Shown here: one piece after another, positions 1-12,524 of the stretch | Numbering within the stretch: the first letter of the stretch is position 1 | Layout: each line of letters starts with the position of its first letter | Assembly: GCA_026120185.1 (NCBI GenBank) | Contig: JANUWF010001213.1 | Location: 1,178,001 to 1,242,000, forward strand | Direction of reading: 5' to 3' | Length of the DNA stretch: 64,000 bases | Source of the DNA: Voacanga thouarsii | Taxonomy: Eukaryota; Streptophyta; Magnoliopsida; Gentianales; Apocynaceae | Notes under the pieces: model-generated | The model's database searches: none | Seen by the model: only the letters and a program-made list of their open reading frames with translations | What the model was told of the DNA's origin: nothing | Translations under genes and position numbers: made by a program

Positions 1-86
1 CAACACTACCTAAAATATGCAATATGAACTAAGGTATTTTCCATGCAGCTAGGATTTTCCATTGTAATAGGACACCTTTCCAAGAA
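1..86 (+). other. Upstream flank of psi1, cut by window edge
   Basis: This matches the last part of the promoter flank seen before the other full-type copies (compare 4190-4280), including the block 'aaggtatttgccatgca' with small changes. The following stretch with the TATA box and short leader, present before psi3 and psi5, is deleted, so psi1 has no core promoter. Confidence 0.7.
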
Positions 87-1650
87 CTAGAGTAAAAACT
101 GTTATGCTAATTGTAGGAGCTAGCCCAATAGGTAAAGTGGCTTCGGCTTGCTTAAAAGCCTAAGAAATACATAACATTATCTAAGAAAAAGAGGATTGTT
201 GCCGTTCATTTTGGAAAAAGCAGTCATACAATCACTTGAAGCTTTATTTGTCAAAGGAATTTTGCCAACTGTCTTATATGCCGTTCCCTTTTGATGCACC
301 CACATTTGTTTTGAAGTCTGATTTTATCCAATATTTGGATAACTATACTTTTCACTTTGAAATCAAGCCAATGTTTAACCAGTTGTTCAGTCAACTTCAT
401 TTCATACCCGTGATGGAAAATGGCTTGCTTTATTCGAGGACAAGCTATCAATAATGATCAAGAAGTTTGTTGCAAAGTTTCTTGTTGTTTCAACTAGTGA
501 AAATAGTAAAACAATTATTCCAAAAATTGAAGGACTTGATACTTTATGCAGGATGGTGATTCATTCTTCGAATTATGAAAATGGAAAAGAATTTTCAAGG
601 AAAGATGTCTAGGTAGTTAGTTGTGGAAATTTTGGCACGGAAATTGCTTATGACTTGGCAAACTACGGTACAAATTGTAATTGTTCCATTCATTTGACAT
701 AATTTTTGGGAAAAAATTACTCCCACATCTATCTTTTGACTAAAACATCATTCTAGTTCTTGCAGTGTATAATTTTCCTTAAATACAATTACTAGAACAA
801 GAAACATATGATTTTCTTTTCCACCTTTTTCTATATGTTTATGCCTTTACGTCAGTTGTTGGTGTTTTAGTATTTAAAGTCACAATAGAATGTCTTTATT
901 ACCTTTTTCTCTGTTAGTTTTTGAATTGCCTTATTTCTTTTGCACTATATCTCAGGTGCATGTTCTCACGCAACAAATAATAAGACTCGAATTAATACTT
1001 CTACAATTTTTACCTTGCATTATTGCAGATGCACTTGTTCTGATGTATCTGAAATTGGCATTTGGAAATATTTCTGACTTTGCGCTTTAAAGGCCAACTA
1101 AGGGACCTTTCCATATAAGGCAAATAACAGGGCAGTCTCCAATTATTAATGTTGGAGCAAGTCACAAGATCAAATTCAGAGAAATTAAGGTACTTACGTC
1201 GACAATTTAAAAAATAATAGAAATTATGTGCTCGCACTATTTACATTTTTTTTTCTCCATAGGTTCTCTCGTCAATAGTGAAGATTTTTATGTTGAATCT
1301 TCAAATGATAAAAAGGAAAAAATTCGATGCTATTATTATTTCAACTGGCTACAGAAGTGCAATGAGCAATTGGCTAAATATGCGTTAAATTTTCATTTTC
1401 AATAACAAAAAGTTAACTTGATAAAATACTAAGTTGACTTCTTATTGACTTTGCTGTGTTTCTACTTGCACAGGATGATAGTTGTCATTTCAACAAAGAT
1501 GCAATGCCAAGCAAATTGAATCCTGCACGCTAGAGAGGCGAAAGTGGACTCTACTATGATGGATTTTCATGCTTTGGGCTTTTTAGAATATCAAATGATG
1601 CAAAACATATTGCCAAAGATATAGCTTCTCTTTCTATATATGAAGAATGA
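87..1650 (+). pseudogene. psi1: YUCCA10/11-like flavin monooxygenase pseudogene, full type
   Basis: This is a relic of a class-B flavin monooxygenase of the YUCCA family, which in plants converts indole-3-pyruvate to auxin. Exon 1 is about 87-674, exon 2 956-1189, exon 3 1263-1379 and exon 4 1474-1650. The start codon is lost. The FAD motif region reads VGASPIG instead of GxGxxG. A TAA stop at 161-163 is shared with psi3 and psi5. A deletion near 674 removes the end of exon 1 and its donor site. Exon 2 has a stop where QRP is expected (CAA to TAA), the exon 3 donor GT is AT, and exon 4 has a TGG-to-TAG stop before the RGE motif. It cannot make a full protein. The family call is secure; the exact YUCCA subgroup is inferred from wording of the exons. 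Confidence 0.85.
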
Positions 1651-1910
1651 CGTTCAATTTAATAATGAATAGGTATATTTGCTATCTCAAGCTATCAAGA
1701 AGTGTTTATGTTTTGTGTGTGATAGGGGGAGAGAGGAAGAGGGTGTAGGGGAGAGAGAGAGAGATATGGATCATTTAGTATATAAATTTGTTAGAAAAGT
1801 TCTAGCAGTTAATTTAATTGTGCTCATATAATTTATATTTCATTTATGTTTCTTATATAATTTGATTCCTACATTATTTGTCATTTTTTTAATTCAAATT
1901 TGTATGGAAA

Positions 1911-2256
1911 ATGGTTAAAATGAGGCAAATCTTGTTTCGTAGATTTCACTTGAGTCATGAAAATAAAAACGAAGCAAATAATAGAGTAGGAGCGAAGGAA
2001 AATATGAAAATTGGATCTAACGTACATTGTTATCTAAATAAAACCGTTAAACTAGTAAGTTGGGCCTCGTATATAATTAAAACTTTTACCCTTGAAATCA
2101 TTAATTTACCATCTCAAAGCATCAGATTGAGCTTAATGTTCTGCAAGGCTAGGTTCAGGATCTTAACCACTGGACATTCGGAAAAGAAATTGATGATATT
2201 GTGGCAACAAGAGTTCGAAGCATAATTTGGGAGTGGGAGGTCGTAGCACGAATCCA
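1911..2256 (+). pseudogene. Possible relic of a second gene (bZIP-like?), two exons
   Basis: The downstream module reads like two coding exons around a short intron. The first ends at about 2054, followed by GTAAGT at 2055. The second starts after CATCAG at 2126. Across the modules the first exon suggests a helix with N, seven residues, M, nine residues, L, then NRTVKQ. The second continues IELNVLQ and later KEIDDIVATRVRSI. That spacing resembles the basic region and first zipper heptad of a plant group-I bZIP factor, but most basic residues are absent. This copy has a stop after LQG (CAG to TAG). A third segment in the modules, clearest at 32621-32700, reads NKILRLKIEKLRMAT, like the end of a zipper. 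Coding origin is plausible; the bZIP identity is speculative. Confidence 0.35.
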
Positions 2257-2514
2257 AATTGTGAGAATATCCATTAGCTTAATTCTTTGATTTTCAAAGT
2301 ATTTCGGAAGTTACAAGTAAAAAAAAAAAAAATTAGTTATGGATGGCTCAACAAAAACAAAATTCAAAGGCAAAAAATAGAAAAATTAAGACCGGCGACT
2401 CAATATATTACTGTTCCTAGTACTTGGATTAGAGGTTAACGACGTTCTCAATGTTTTACCACTTCAAATACAACACCAATCCTCAAAAAATAAAATTTAG
2501 CCACGTTATATACA

Positions 2515-2680
2515 CATATATACATACATACATACATACATACATACATACATACATACATACATACATACATACATACATACATACATACATACATACA
2601 TACATACATACATACATACATACATACATACATACATACATACATACATACATACATACATACATACATACATACATACA

Positions 2681-2711
<31 letters not shown>
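2515..2711. repeat. (CATA)n microsatellite
   Basis: Nearly 200 bp of uninterrupted TACA/CATA repeat sits where the other modules have a short T-rich stretch before 'gtggaaaagtttgaa'. The Tyr-Met-Cys and Ile-His-Thr reading frames over it are artefacts of the repeat. Confidence 0.98.
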
Positions 2712-2956
2712 TTGCAATTTAAAAGTTTGAATAGGAAATTTTAAAAATTTACTTATCAAGTTTTTCATAAAAAAACATTAGACATTCCAGACAACATACA
2801 TATAGATGGAGGATGCCACTTGTAGAAAATATGTTCTTCACATGCCAAACATCAGAAGGCATTTATGGAAAAGAATATATCTACCATGTAGCACTGGTGC
2901 AACACATCATAGAGCATTTAGTGCGAACAAACCATTTAATATTTCTATTTTTAGGG

Positions 2957-3140
2957 GATGATAGTTGTTATTTCAACAAAAATACAATGCAAAAAAAAAA
3001 AAAAAATGAAACATGCTTGCTGGAGTGGCAAAACTGGACTCTACTTTGCTGGATTTTCCTGCTTTAGGCTTTTTGGAATATCAAATAATGCCAAAAATAT
3101 TACCAAAAATATAGCTACTAATTTCATATGCCAAGAATGA
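2957..3140 (+). pseudogene. psi2: YUCCA-like exon-4-only relic
   Basis: Only the last exon of the gene is present, joined directly to upstream flank. About 180 bp of proximal promoter, exons 1-3 and most of intron 3 are missing. The relic keeps a few bases of intron 3 (2941-2956), then DDSCYFN and the end of the protein to a TGA at 3138-3140. A poly(A) run at about 2991-3006 replaces the codons between GM and MKP and shifts the frame. The Trp that is a stop in psi1 is intact here (TGG). Without exons 1-3 it has no FAD or NADPH site. Confidence 0.8.
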
Positions 3141-4370
3141 TGATCAATTTAATGCCTTGGAGCTATATTTGCTTCCTTGAGTAATAAAGAAGTTTCTATG
3201 GTTTCATGTGTGTTTGTGGTAGATAGAGAGTGAGAGAGATTGGGTGATGGATCATTTAGTATATTAATTTGTAAGCTATGTTTTGACAATTTATTAACAA
3301 TGCTCATATCATTTATATTTCATTCATGTTGCTCATATAATCTGATTCCTAACTTCATTGTTGTTTTCTTTTTTAAATTCAAATATGGAAGGAAAATGGT
3401 GAAAAATGTGGCAGATCTCGTTTCATAGATTTTATATGAGCTAAGAAAGTAAAAAAGAAGCAGCCAAGTGCAAAGGAAAAGATGAATGTCAGTTCTAAAG
3501 TACATTGATATCTAAATACAATTGTTAAACAAGTTAATTGGATCTCGTGTATAATGTTTTATATCCACAAAATTAAACATTTTCCCTTAAATTCATTAAT
3601 TTACCTTCTTGATGCATCAGATTGAACTTAATGTTCTGCAAGGCTAAGTTCTAGATCTTGAACATTGAATATTCAGAAAGGAAATCGATGATACTATGGC
3701 ACCAAGAGTTTGAAGCAATGGGGAATGGGAGGCTATAGTGGATCCAAATTGCAAGAAGATCTGTTTGTTTGATTCATTGATTTTCAAAGCATTTTGGAAT
3801 TTATGAACAAAAAAAAAAAAATTATGTATGGCCCAACAAAATAAAACATTCTTGGCAAAAATAGAAAAATTGAGACTAGTGACTCAATATAACGCTATTC
3901 CTAGTACTTGGTTTAGAGGTTAGTGACATTCTCAGTGTAATACTGCTTCGAATTGGACTCTAATATTCAAACTAGTAAATTTAGCCACGTTATTCTATTT
4001 TTTGCAGTGGAAAAGTTTGAACAAGAAATTTAGATAAGTTACTTATCAAGTGATTCATAAAAAACTTAGACATTCCAACAATGGTAAATATGCCTGAAGG
4101 ATGCTACTTATCATAAATATATTATTCAATGACCACACATCATAAAGCATTTTATGAAAAACTGTATATCTGCCATGTAGAGTTGGCACAACACATCATA
4201 AAGTATGTAATGTGAACTAAGGTATTTGCCATGCATAGAGGATTTTCCATGCAATTGGGCACGCTTCCTAATGTTTTTTTCACTATAAATAACCAACATG
4301 CTATGATTGACTACCTTCCTGATAGCATGCAAAACAAACAATCCAACTTTCCTAGTCTAAAAAATAAGAA
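3141..4370 (+). repeat. Inter-copy module between psi2 and psi3
   Basis: Same order as the first module: GA tract (about 3225-3245), second-gene-like segments, then YUCCA promoter flank. The intron donor of the second-gene relic is GTTAAT here rather than GTAAGT. Modules that follow short copies usually have GTTAGT or GTTAAT, while those after full copies have GTAAGT, so the two module types are separate lineages. Confidence 0.7.
4284..4290 (+). promoter_or_regulatory. TATA box of psi3
   Basis: TATAAAT lies about 80 bp before the ATG, in the context 'cactataaataacc'. The same element is at the same distance in psi5 and psi17, consistent with the ancestral core promoter. Confidence 0.6.
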
Positions 4371-6060
4371 ATGGAACAAGAAACTGTTGTACTTATTGTG
4401 AGAGCTTGCTCTGCAGGTCTAGCGGCTTTAGCTTGTTTAAAAGCCTAAGAAATACCTAACATTATCTTAGAAAAGGAGGATTGCTGTGGTTCATTATGGA
4501 AAAAGCATTCGTACGATCGCTTGAAGCTTCATCTGTCAAAAGAACTTTGCCAATTTCCTTATAGGCCGTTCCTTTTTTATGCACCCACATTTGTTTTGAA
4601 GTCTAATTTTATCCAATATTTGGATAACTATACCTCTCACTTTGAAATCAATCCCACGTATAACCACCTTGTTGAGTCCACTTTGTTTGATGCACATGAC
4701 AGAAAATGGCTTGCTTTCATCGAGAAGAAGCTATCAAGAATGATTAAGAATTTCCAAAAATTAAGAAGTTTCTTGTTGTTGCAACTAGTGAATATAGCAA
4801 ACCATTTATTCCAAAAATTAATGGAGTTGATGCTTTCTACGGGATGGTGATTCATTCTTTGAATTGTAAAAAATGGAATAGAATTTTCAAAGAAAGATGT
4901 TTTGGTAGTCGGTCCCGAAAGGTCAGGCAGAGAAATAGCTTATGATTTGGTAAACTACGGTGCATAGGCCTCGATTGTTATTTAGAAGCCTGTAAGTTTT
5001 CAAACTACGTATTAATCCTCATTTAAATATTTTTTTCTCATTTACTAATACTGGAGATATTTCTCAATATGCAATAGTTCCATTCATTTGACATAATTTT
5101 AGGGAAAAAATTACTCCTATATCGACCTTTCTAGTAAAACATCATTTATGTTCTTGCAATCTATAATTTTCCTTAAATGCAGTTACTAGAACAAGAAATA
5201 TATGATTTTCTTTTTCACATTATTCTATACATTAATGCCTTTATGGAAATTCTTTGTGTTTCAATATTTAAAGTCATTATAGAATGTTTTTATTACCTTT
5301 TCTCTATTATTTTTTGAATTGCCTTATTTCTTTTCCACTATATCTCAAGTACATTCACAAAAGAAATAGTAAGGCTCAGAACTATACCTCTACAATTTTT
5401 TCCTTACATTATTGTGGATATACTTGTTATCATGTTTGTGAAAATGGCATTTTGAAATATTTTTGACTTTGGGCTTCAAAGGCCAACTGAGGGACTTTTC
5501 CATCTAAAGAAAACAATAAGGTGGTCTTCATTTATTGATGTTGGAACAATTCATTGAATCAAATATGGGGAAATTAAGGTACTTATATTGGCAATTTAAA
5601 AATTAACAATAATTATGTGCTAAGCACAATTCACATCTTTTTTTTTTTTTTTTTTTTTGCTTCACAGGTTATCCCATCAATAACGAAGATTGACAATGTT
5701 TGTGTTGAATTTTCAAATGATAAAATAGAAAGAATCGATGTTGTTATTCTTGCAACTAGCTACAGAAGTATAGTGAGCAATTGGCTAAAGGTGCATTAAA
5801 ATTTCCTTTTTAGTAACAAAAAGTTAACTTGGTGAAATGGTAAGTTGATTTCTTATTGACTTAGCTAAGTTTCTATTCAACAGGATGATGGTTACCATTT
5901 CAACAAAAATGGAATGCGAAGCAAAATGAATCCTGCTCACTAGAGAGGGGAATATGGACTCTATTGTGCTGGATTTTCAAGTTTTGGGCTTTTCGGACTA
6001 TCAAATGATGGAAAAAATATTGCCAAAGATATAGTTTCTCATTTCATATACCTAGAATGA
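4371..6060 (+). pseudogene. psi3: YUCCA10/11-like pseudogene, four exons
   Basis: Exon 1 is 4371-4991 with its ATG, and the donor GTAAG follows. Exon 2 is about 5350-5578, exon 3 5668-5790 and exon 4 5884-6060. The N-terminus keeps MEQETVVLIV, but the FAD fingerprint GAGPAG is degraded to RACSAG. TAA at 4446-4448 is the stop shared with psi1 and psi5. Exon 1 loses frame near 4755, the exon 2 acceptor is shifted by a base change, exon 3 has ATSY instead of the conserved ATGY, and exon 4 carries the shared TAG before the RGE motif. Gene structure and promoter are the most complete of the array apart from point lesions, so it is useful for modelling the ancestral exon layout. Confidence 0.88.
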
Positions 6061-6662
6061 TGATCAATTTAATAATTGGTAGCCATATTTGCTATCTCAA
6101 GTTATTAAGAAGTATTTATGTTTTTTTGTGCATTAGGGGGAGAGAGGGAGAGAAAGATATGGATAAATTAGTATGTAAGTTTGTTGGCAAAGTTCTTGCA
6201 GTTCAAGTTATTATGCTCATGGTATTTATATTTCATTTATGTTACTCATATAATTTGATTCCCACCTTTTTTGTCATATTTTTATTCAAATTTGGATGGA
6301 AAATTGTGAAAAATGAGGCAAATCTCATTTTGTAGATTTTGTGTGGGGCTTGAAAATTTAAAAAAAAAATCAAATAATAGAGTAGGAGCGAAGGAAAAGA
6401 AGAAAATCGGTTCTAACATACATTCTTATCTAAATTGAAACGTTAGACAAGTAAGTTGGTCTCGTGTATAATGTTGTATAAAACTTTTACCTTTGAAATC
6501 ACTAATTTACCATCTTAACACATCGGATTGAGCTTAATGTTCTGCAAGGCCAGGTTTAGGATCTTGACCACTGAACATTCTGAAAGGAAATCGATGATAT
6601 TATGGCAACACATCATAAAGCATTTAATGCAAACAAACCATTTAATGTTTCAATTTGTATAG
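6061..6662 (+). repeat. Shortened inter-copy module between psi3 and psi4
   Basis: GA tract near 6134-6160 and second-gene-like segments (acceptor CATCGG near 6525). At about 6600 the sequence passes straight from 'gatattatgg' into 'caacacatcataaagc', so about 700 bp of the usual spacer is missing. Confidence 0.7.
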
Positions 6663-6850
6663 GATGATAGTTGCCATTTCAACGAAAAATGGAATGCATA
6701 AAAAAAAAAGAAAAAAGGAAACGAGCTCACTGGAGTAGTGAAAATGGACTCTACTATGTTGGATTTTCCTGTTTTGGGCTTTTCGAAATTTCAAATAAAG
6801 CCAAAACTATTGCCAACAATATAGCTACTCATTTCATATGCCAAGAATGA
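6663..6850 (+). pseudogene. psi4: YUCCA-like exon-4-only relic
   Basis: Short-type copy with the same 5' junction as psi2. It begins DDSCHFN and ends with TGA at 6848-6850. An A-rich run at 6700-6720 occupies the usual microsatellite position and breaks the frame, and a TAG follows where the RGE motif should be. It lacks all cofactor-binding exons. Confidence 0.8.
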
Positions 6851-7553
6851 TGATCAATTTAATACCTTGGAGCTATATTTGCTTTCTCGAGTTATAAAAA
6901 ATTTTCTATGGTTTTGTGTGTATTTATGGTAGATAGAGAGCGAGAGAGATTGGGAGATGGATCATTTAGTGTATTAATTTGTTAGCCAAGTTCTAGAAAT
7001 TTATTTAACAGTGCTCATATTGTTTATATTTCATATATGTTACTCATATAATCTGATTCCTAATTTTGTTGTTGTTTTCTTTTTTGTATTTAAATATGGA
7101 AGGAAAACGTTGAAAAATGAGGCAGATCTCATTTCATAGATTTTATATGAGCTAAGAAAAAAAAAAAAAAGCAACTCGGTGGAAAAGATGAAAGTCAGTT
7201 CTAAAATACATTGATATCTAAATACAATCGTTAAACAAGTTAATTAGGTCTCATGTATAATGTTTAATATCCACAAAATTAATACTTTTTCTCATGAATT
7301 CAATAATTTACCTTCTTGTTGAATCAGATTGAACTTAATGTTCTCAAGGCCAAGCTCTAGATCAGGACCATTGAATATTCAGAAAGGAAATCGATGATGT
7401 TGTGGCACTAAGAGTTTGAAGCATAATGCCGAACGGAAGGCTATAGCGAATCCAAATTGCAAGAAGATTTGTTTTCTTGATTCATTGATTTTCAAAGCAT
7501 TTTGGAATTTTGGCCCAACAGAATAAAAAAATCTTGGCAAACATAGAAAAACT

Positions 7554-7860
7554 GTGACTGGTGATTCAATATAATACTATTCCTAGTACTAGGACAAGAG
7601 GTTAGCGACATTCTCAACGTAATACCACTTCGAATTGCACTCCAATCTTCAAACTACAAAATATAGCCCTGTCATTCTATTTTTTACAGTGGAAAAGTTT
7701 GAACCATGTGACTGGTGATTCAATATAACACTATTCCTAGTACTGGGATAAGAGGTTAGCGACATTCTCAACATAATACCACTTCGAATTGCACTCCAAT
7801 CTTCAAACTACAAAATTTAGCCCTATCATTCTATTTTTTAAAGTGGAAAAGTCTGAACAA
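7554..7860 (+). repeat. Local tandem duplication, about 154 bp unit
   Basis: Two adjacent copies (7554-7707 and 7708-about 7860) begin 'gtgactggtgattcaatata' and end at 'gtggaaaagt'. They differ at only a few positions. No other module has the doubling, so it arose after the array formed. Confidence 0.85.
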
Positions 7861-8119
7861 GAAATTTAGATAAGTTACTTATCAAGTGATTCATCAAAAA
7901 CTTGGACATTCCAACAATGGTAAATATGGCTAAAGGATGCCACTTGCCATAGATAGGTTATTCACCAGCCATATATCATAAAGCAATTTATGGAAAACTA
8001 TATATCTGCCATGTAGAGCTGGCACAACACATCATAAAGTATGTAATGTGAACCAAGGTATTTGCCATGCATAGAGGATTTTCCATTGCAATTGGACACG
8101 TTTCCTAATTTTTTTCCAC

Positions 8120-8126
8120 TATAAAT
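8120..8126 (+). promoter_or_regulatory. TATA box of psi5
   Basis: TATAAAT in the context 'ccactataaataacc', about 80 bp before the psi5 ATG, as in psi3. Confidence 0.55.
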
Positions 8127-8206
8127 AACCACCATGCTTTGATTGACTTCCTTATTGATCGCATGCAAAACAAGCAATCCAACTTTCCCATTCTAAAAAA
8201 TAAGAA

Positions 8207-9888
8207 ATGGAGAAAAAACCGTTGTACTCATTGTAAGAGCTTGCCCTGTAGGTCTAATGGCTTTAGCTTGCTTAAAAACCTAAGAAATACCTAACAATAT
8301 CTTAGAAAAGGAGGGTTGTTGTGGTTCATTATGGAAAAAGCACTCATACAATCACTTGAAGCTTCATCTGTCAAAAGAAATTTACCGACTTCTTTATATG
8401 CTATTTCCTTTTGGTGAACCCACATTTGTTTCGAAGTCTGATTATTTTCAATATTTGGAAAACTATACCTCTTACTTTGAAATCAAGCCCCATGTATAAC
8501 CACCCTGTTCAACTAGCTTTGTTTGATACCCATGACAAAAAATTGCTTGCTTTAGTCGAGGAGAAGCCATCAAGAATGATTAAGAATTTTTAAAACTTAA
8601 GAAGTTTCTTGTTGTTGCAACTGGTGAAAATAGCAAACCATTTATTCCAAAAATTAATGGACTTGATACTTTCTATGGGATGGTGATTCATTTTTTGAAT
8701 TATAAAAAATGGAAAAGAATTTTCAAAAAAATATGTCTTGGTAGTTGGTCCCGAAAATTCAGGCATGGAAATAGCTATGATTTGGAAACTACGGTGCAAA
8801 GGCCTCAATTGTTATTCAGAAGCCTGTAAGTTTTCGAACTAAGTATTAATCCTCATTTAAATATTTTTGTCTCATTTATTAATATTGGAGATATTTCTCA
8901 ATATGAAATTATTCCATTCATTTGACATAATTTTGGGGTAAAAATTACTCCCATGCGTTTCTTTCTTCCAAAACATTATTTCAGTTCTTGCAATCTGTAA
9001 TTTTCCTTAAATGTAATTACTAGAACAAGAAACATATAGTTTTCCTTTTCACATTTTTCTACACGTTAATGCCTTTATGGCAATTGTTGGTGTTTAAATA
9101 TTTAAAGTTACTATAGAATGTTTTTATTGCCTTTTTCTCTACTACTTTTTGAATTGTCTTATTTTTTTTTTGCACCGTATCTCAAGTGCATGTTATCACA
9201 AAAGAAATAGTGAGGCTCAGAATGATACTTCTACAATTTTTCCTTGCATTATTGTGGATATATTTGTTATCATGTTTATGAAATTGGTGTTTGGAAATAT
9301 TTCTAACTTCGGGCTTCAAAAGCCACCTAAGGGATTTTCCATCTAAAGAAAACAATGGGGCAGTCTCTAGTTATTGATGTTGGAACAATTCACCAGTTCA
9401 AATTCGAAGAAATTATGGTACTTACGTAGGCAATTTAAAAATTAATAGTCATTATGTGCTACGCACAATTCACGTCTTTTTTTTTTTTTTTTTTTTTGCT
9501 TTGCCGGTTCTCCCATCAATAATGAAGATTGACAATGTTTGTGTTGAATTTTCAAATGATAAAATAGAAAGAATTTGTGTTGTTATTCTTGCAACTGGCT
9601 ATAGAAGTATAGTCAGCAATTGGCTAAAGGTGCATCAAAATAACAAAACGTTAACTTGGTGAAATAGTAAGTTAATTTCTTATTGGCTTAGCTATATTTA
9701 TATTTGCATAGGATGATAGTTACCATTTCAACAAAGATGCAATGCGAAGCAAAATGAAGCCTGCTCACTAGAGAGGCGAAAATGGACTCTACTGTACTAG
9801 ATTTTCCAGCTCTGGGCTTTTCGGAATATCAAATAATGCAAAAAATATTGCTAAAGATATAGCTTCTCATTTCATATACCTAAAATGA
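8207..9888 (+). pseudogene. psi5: YUCCA10/11-like pseudogene, four exons
   Basis: Exon 1 is 8207-8825, exon 2 about 9186-9417, exon 3 9507-9629 and exon 4 9712-9888. A 1-bp deletion after MEK shifts the frame near the start, and TAA at 8281-8283 is the stop shared with psi1 and psi3. The acceptor before exon 3 has changed from AG to CG. Exon 3 is the best preserved of the array: it keeps VILATGYRS at about 9580-9610, the ATGY motif typical of YUCCA proteins. Exon 4 carries the shared TAG after PAH. A copia solo LTR begins 48 bp after the stop codon. Confidence 0.86.
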
Positions 9889-9935
9889 TGATAATTTAGT
9901 AATTGGTAGCAATATTTACTATCTTAAGTTATCAA

Positions 9936-11816
9936 TGTTGAAATGTATGCCCAAAATGGCGTATGTATTTTTGTATTTTGAAAATTAATAAAAGTTTCAT
10001 TCATTAATGGTTATATGTTTACATATATTACAGTTTAAGGTCTAAATGTATTAGTAAGTAATCTACATGATTGGATCGTACTTTCACAGTAAGATGTAGA
10101 TTATGGGCTACTAACACATAAGCGAAAAATTGTTCGTAATCGATTGATGGAGCTGTACACTTCATCAAGATTTAGATAATTTCACTATAATTTCTAAATG
10201 GGGAATGGTTTACCTTTAACCAGTTACTAGTCCACTCATATTAATAGTGTAAGCATATTTAGAATATGCAGAATAGGACCACGCGATAATAATCTTTATA
10301 AAAATACTAAATTAAATAAAAATTAGTTTATGGTAGCTGTTGTGTGGATAAGTATCCTAAGACTTGAGTATAAGTTGATAGTCTGGTGAAGATGGACTCG
10401 TACACTTTAATGGATGTTGGGTGAGGTCTTATTGCAAGACCAATAACCTTGTACTTTAGGTGTATGACTCTAGTTAATTAAGACAGACTTATACAAAAAG
10501 AGTTTCTATACTTCATTACGTGAAGAAATCACCCCCTTGTGATTGTCCAAGATAATCTAAATAATCTAGGGCTCTGGGAAACCTGACTAAGCTTGTACAC
10601 TTTTAGGTAGCTCCATGTAATAAGTGGATATATACTAGAAGTCATGGATTATTGGACTAGCTATCAAAGGATGGTAGATGTCATTGAGAAATGTGTTAGT
10701 GCATTTTTCCTATCTCAATAACGGGTATTACATAGAGGGGTATTTTCATCAATACACTTGTAGGTCGAAGACACTGCATTTGTAATATTATTCTCAGGAT
10801 TAATATTTTCATATGGTGATAAATGAAATATTTAAAATTATTAAAATAATACTATTTGTTAGCATGGATATTTTGATTATTTTAGTAGCCAAGAATATTA
10901 TGTCTTTTGGTCCCCAGAGTAACTCAAACAACCTTAATAAATTTATTTATTATATGGGCTTATTGGGTGAATTTATTATTAGAAGAATTATTTTAGGAAG
11001 TTTAATTAATTATTTATTTGGGTTAGAATAATTAATTAGACCAATTTAATTAATTGATTTATTAATTAATTATCTTGGATAAATTTGTAATTGGGCCTAA
11101 GTGATTAAATTAATTAATAAAAGAGTCAATTTAATTAATTAATTTATTAATTAATTATCTCGAGTAATTTTATATTAAACCCAAGTAGATTAATTAATTA
11201 ATAAAAGAGCTATTTAATTAGTCTTGTACTAATTAAGAAAACATGGTCAATCACGGTTTAATGGTAGCCACCATGTGCAATAAGGAAAAATAGGAAAAAG
11301 GAAATGAAAGAAAATGTGTCTAGCTATTGAGTTTGAAAAGGAATAGGAAAGCTACTTTTTACATTTTAAGTCATCACGCGTGCTTGGGAATAAGGTTTAC
11401 TGCATTCTCAAAGAAAAACTAGTAGCTTTCGTTTTTCCTTTACAACGAAACCTAAGCCACTGTTTTCTTGTTATTTTTCCTTCGTTTTTCCTTTACCGTT
11501 TTAGCTCTTTCATTTTTCTTCCAATCTTCTTCACCGTGATTCTACTTTCACCGGTAGAGATCCATAGAGGTTTGAGAATACTTTGGAAGATCAAGAGCTA
11601 GTAAACATGGTAAGTATTTGATGCGAAGGAGCCAATGGTTAGATAGTATACTCGCAGAACAAGTGAATGTTCTATTTCAGGAGGTGCCATCAAACTGAAT
11701 CCAACTTTGATTATTCAAGTAAAATGCCCTAGAAGTATGTAGTCCTAGACTTTGGCTCGAAAAAAAATTTAATTTGCTATCTTTTGTTGCATATTTAATT
11801 TTCCCGTGGTACTTCA
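9936..11816 (+). mobile_element. Probable solo LTR, Ty1/copia type
   Basis: The sequence between the two halves of the psi5 downstream module begins TGTTGAAATGTATGCCC and ends TACTTCA, about 1.9 kb. The left flank is ATCAA (9931-9935) and the right flank AACAA (11817-11821), a target duplication with one mismatch. It has AT-rich stretches with many 'attaattaatta' motifs and no coding domain or second LTR. The TGTTG..CA ends and length fit a long copia LTR left by recombination. The right boundary could be off by a few bases, and a non-autonomous element is the alternative. Confidence 0.6.
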
Positions 11817-11821
11817 AACAA

Positions 11822-12524
11822 GAAGGATCTTTTTTTTTTTGTGTGTTAAGGGGGGGGGAGAGCGATATGGATCATTTAGTACATAAATTTGTTGGAAAAG
11901 TTCTTGTAGTTCATGTAATTATGCTCATGGTATTTATATTTCATTTATGTTACTCATGTAATATGATTCCTATTTTATTTGTCATATTTTTATTCAAATT
12001 TGGATGGAAAATTGCAAAAAATGAGGCAAATATCATTTTGTAGATTTCATGTAAGGCATGAAAATAAACAAAAAGGCAAAAATAGAGTATGAGCGAAGGA
12101 AAAGATGAAAATCTCTAATGTACATTGTCATCAAAATTGAAACATTAAACAAGTAAGCTGGCCTTGTGTAAATGTTGTATAACCATAACATTAAAACTTT
12201 TACCCTTGAAATCATTAATTTACCATTTCGACGCATCATATTAAACTTAATGTTCTGCAAGGTCAAGTACTAGATCTTGACCACTGAACATTCTTGAAGG
12301 AAATCGATGATATTGTAGCAACAAGATTTCGAAGCATAATTTGGGAGTGGGAGCTGTAGCAGATCTCAATTGTGAGAATATTCGTTAGCTTAATTCTTTG
12401 ATTTTCACAGCATTTTGGAAGTTACAAATAATAATAAAAAAAAAATTAGTTATGGATGGCTCAACAACAAGAAAATTCAAAAGCAAAAAATAGAAAAATT
12501 AAGACTGGTGACTCAATATATTAC
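11822..12524 (+). repeat. Downstream module of psi5, continued after the LTR
   Basis: The module resumes with a G-rich tract (about 11850-11866) and 'gatatggatcatttagta', followed by second-gene-like segments. It stops within 'gactcaatatattact', where a transposon mosaic begins. The short copy expected next is absent. Confidence 0.75.

Larger units (their letters stand above)
1651..2956 (+). repeat. Inter-copy module between psi1 and psi2
   Basis: This is the conserved spacer that follows every copy. It holds a GA-rich tract (about 1722-1768) and the best-preserved part of the putative second-gene relic (1946-2256, listed separately). Then comes the upstream flank of the next copy, which begins near the phrase 'gttcctagtacttgg' at 2414 and is expanded by a CATA microsatellite. 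Confidence 0.75.
6851..8206 (+). repeat. Inter-copy module between psi4 and psi5
   Basis: GA tract (about 6938-6958), second-gene-like segments and the YUCCA promoter flank. The flank contains a private tandem duplication, listed separately. Confidence 0.7.

Noticed and set aside
2448..2768. Long frames of repeated Tyr-Met-Cys or Ile-His-Thr
   Set aside because: Pure translation of the CATA microsatellite on both strands.
6057..6335. Hydrophobic ORF after psi3 (also 11774-12043, 20666-20905, 31979-32167), looking like a membrane protein
   Set aside because: The frame is open in some modules but broken or altered in others (for example 1741-1900), and its hydrophobicity follows from T-rich sequence. 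I treat it as spacer, though it overlaps the module that holds the putative second gene.
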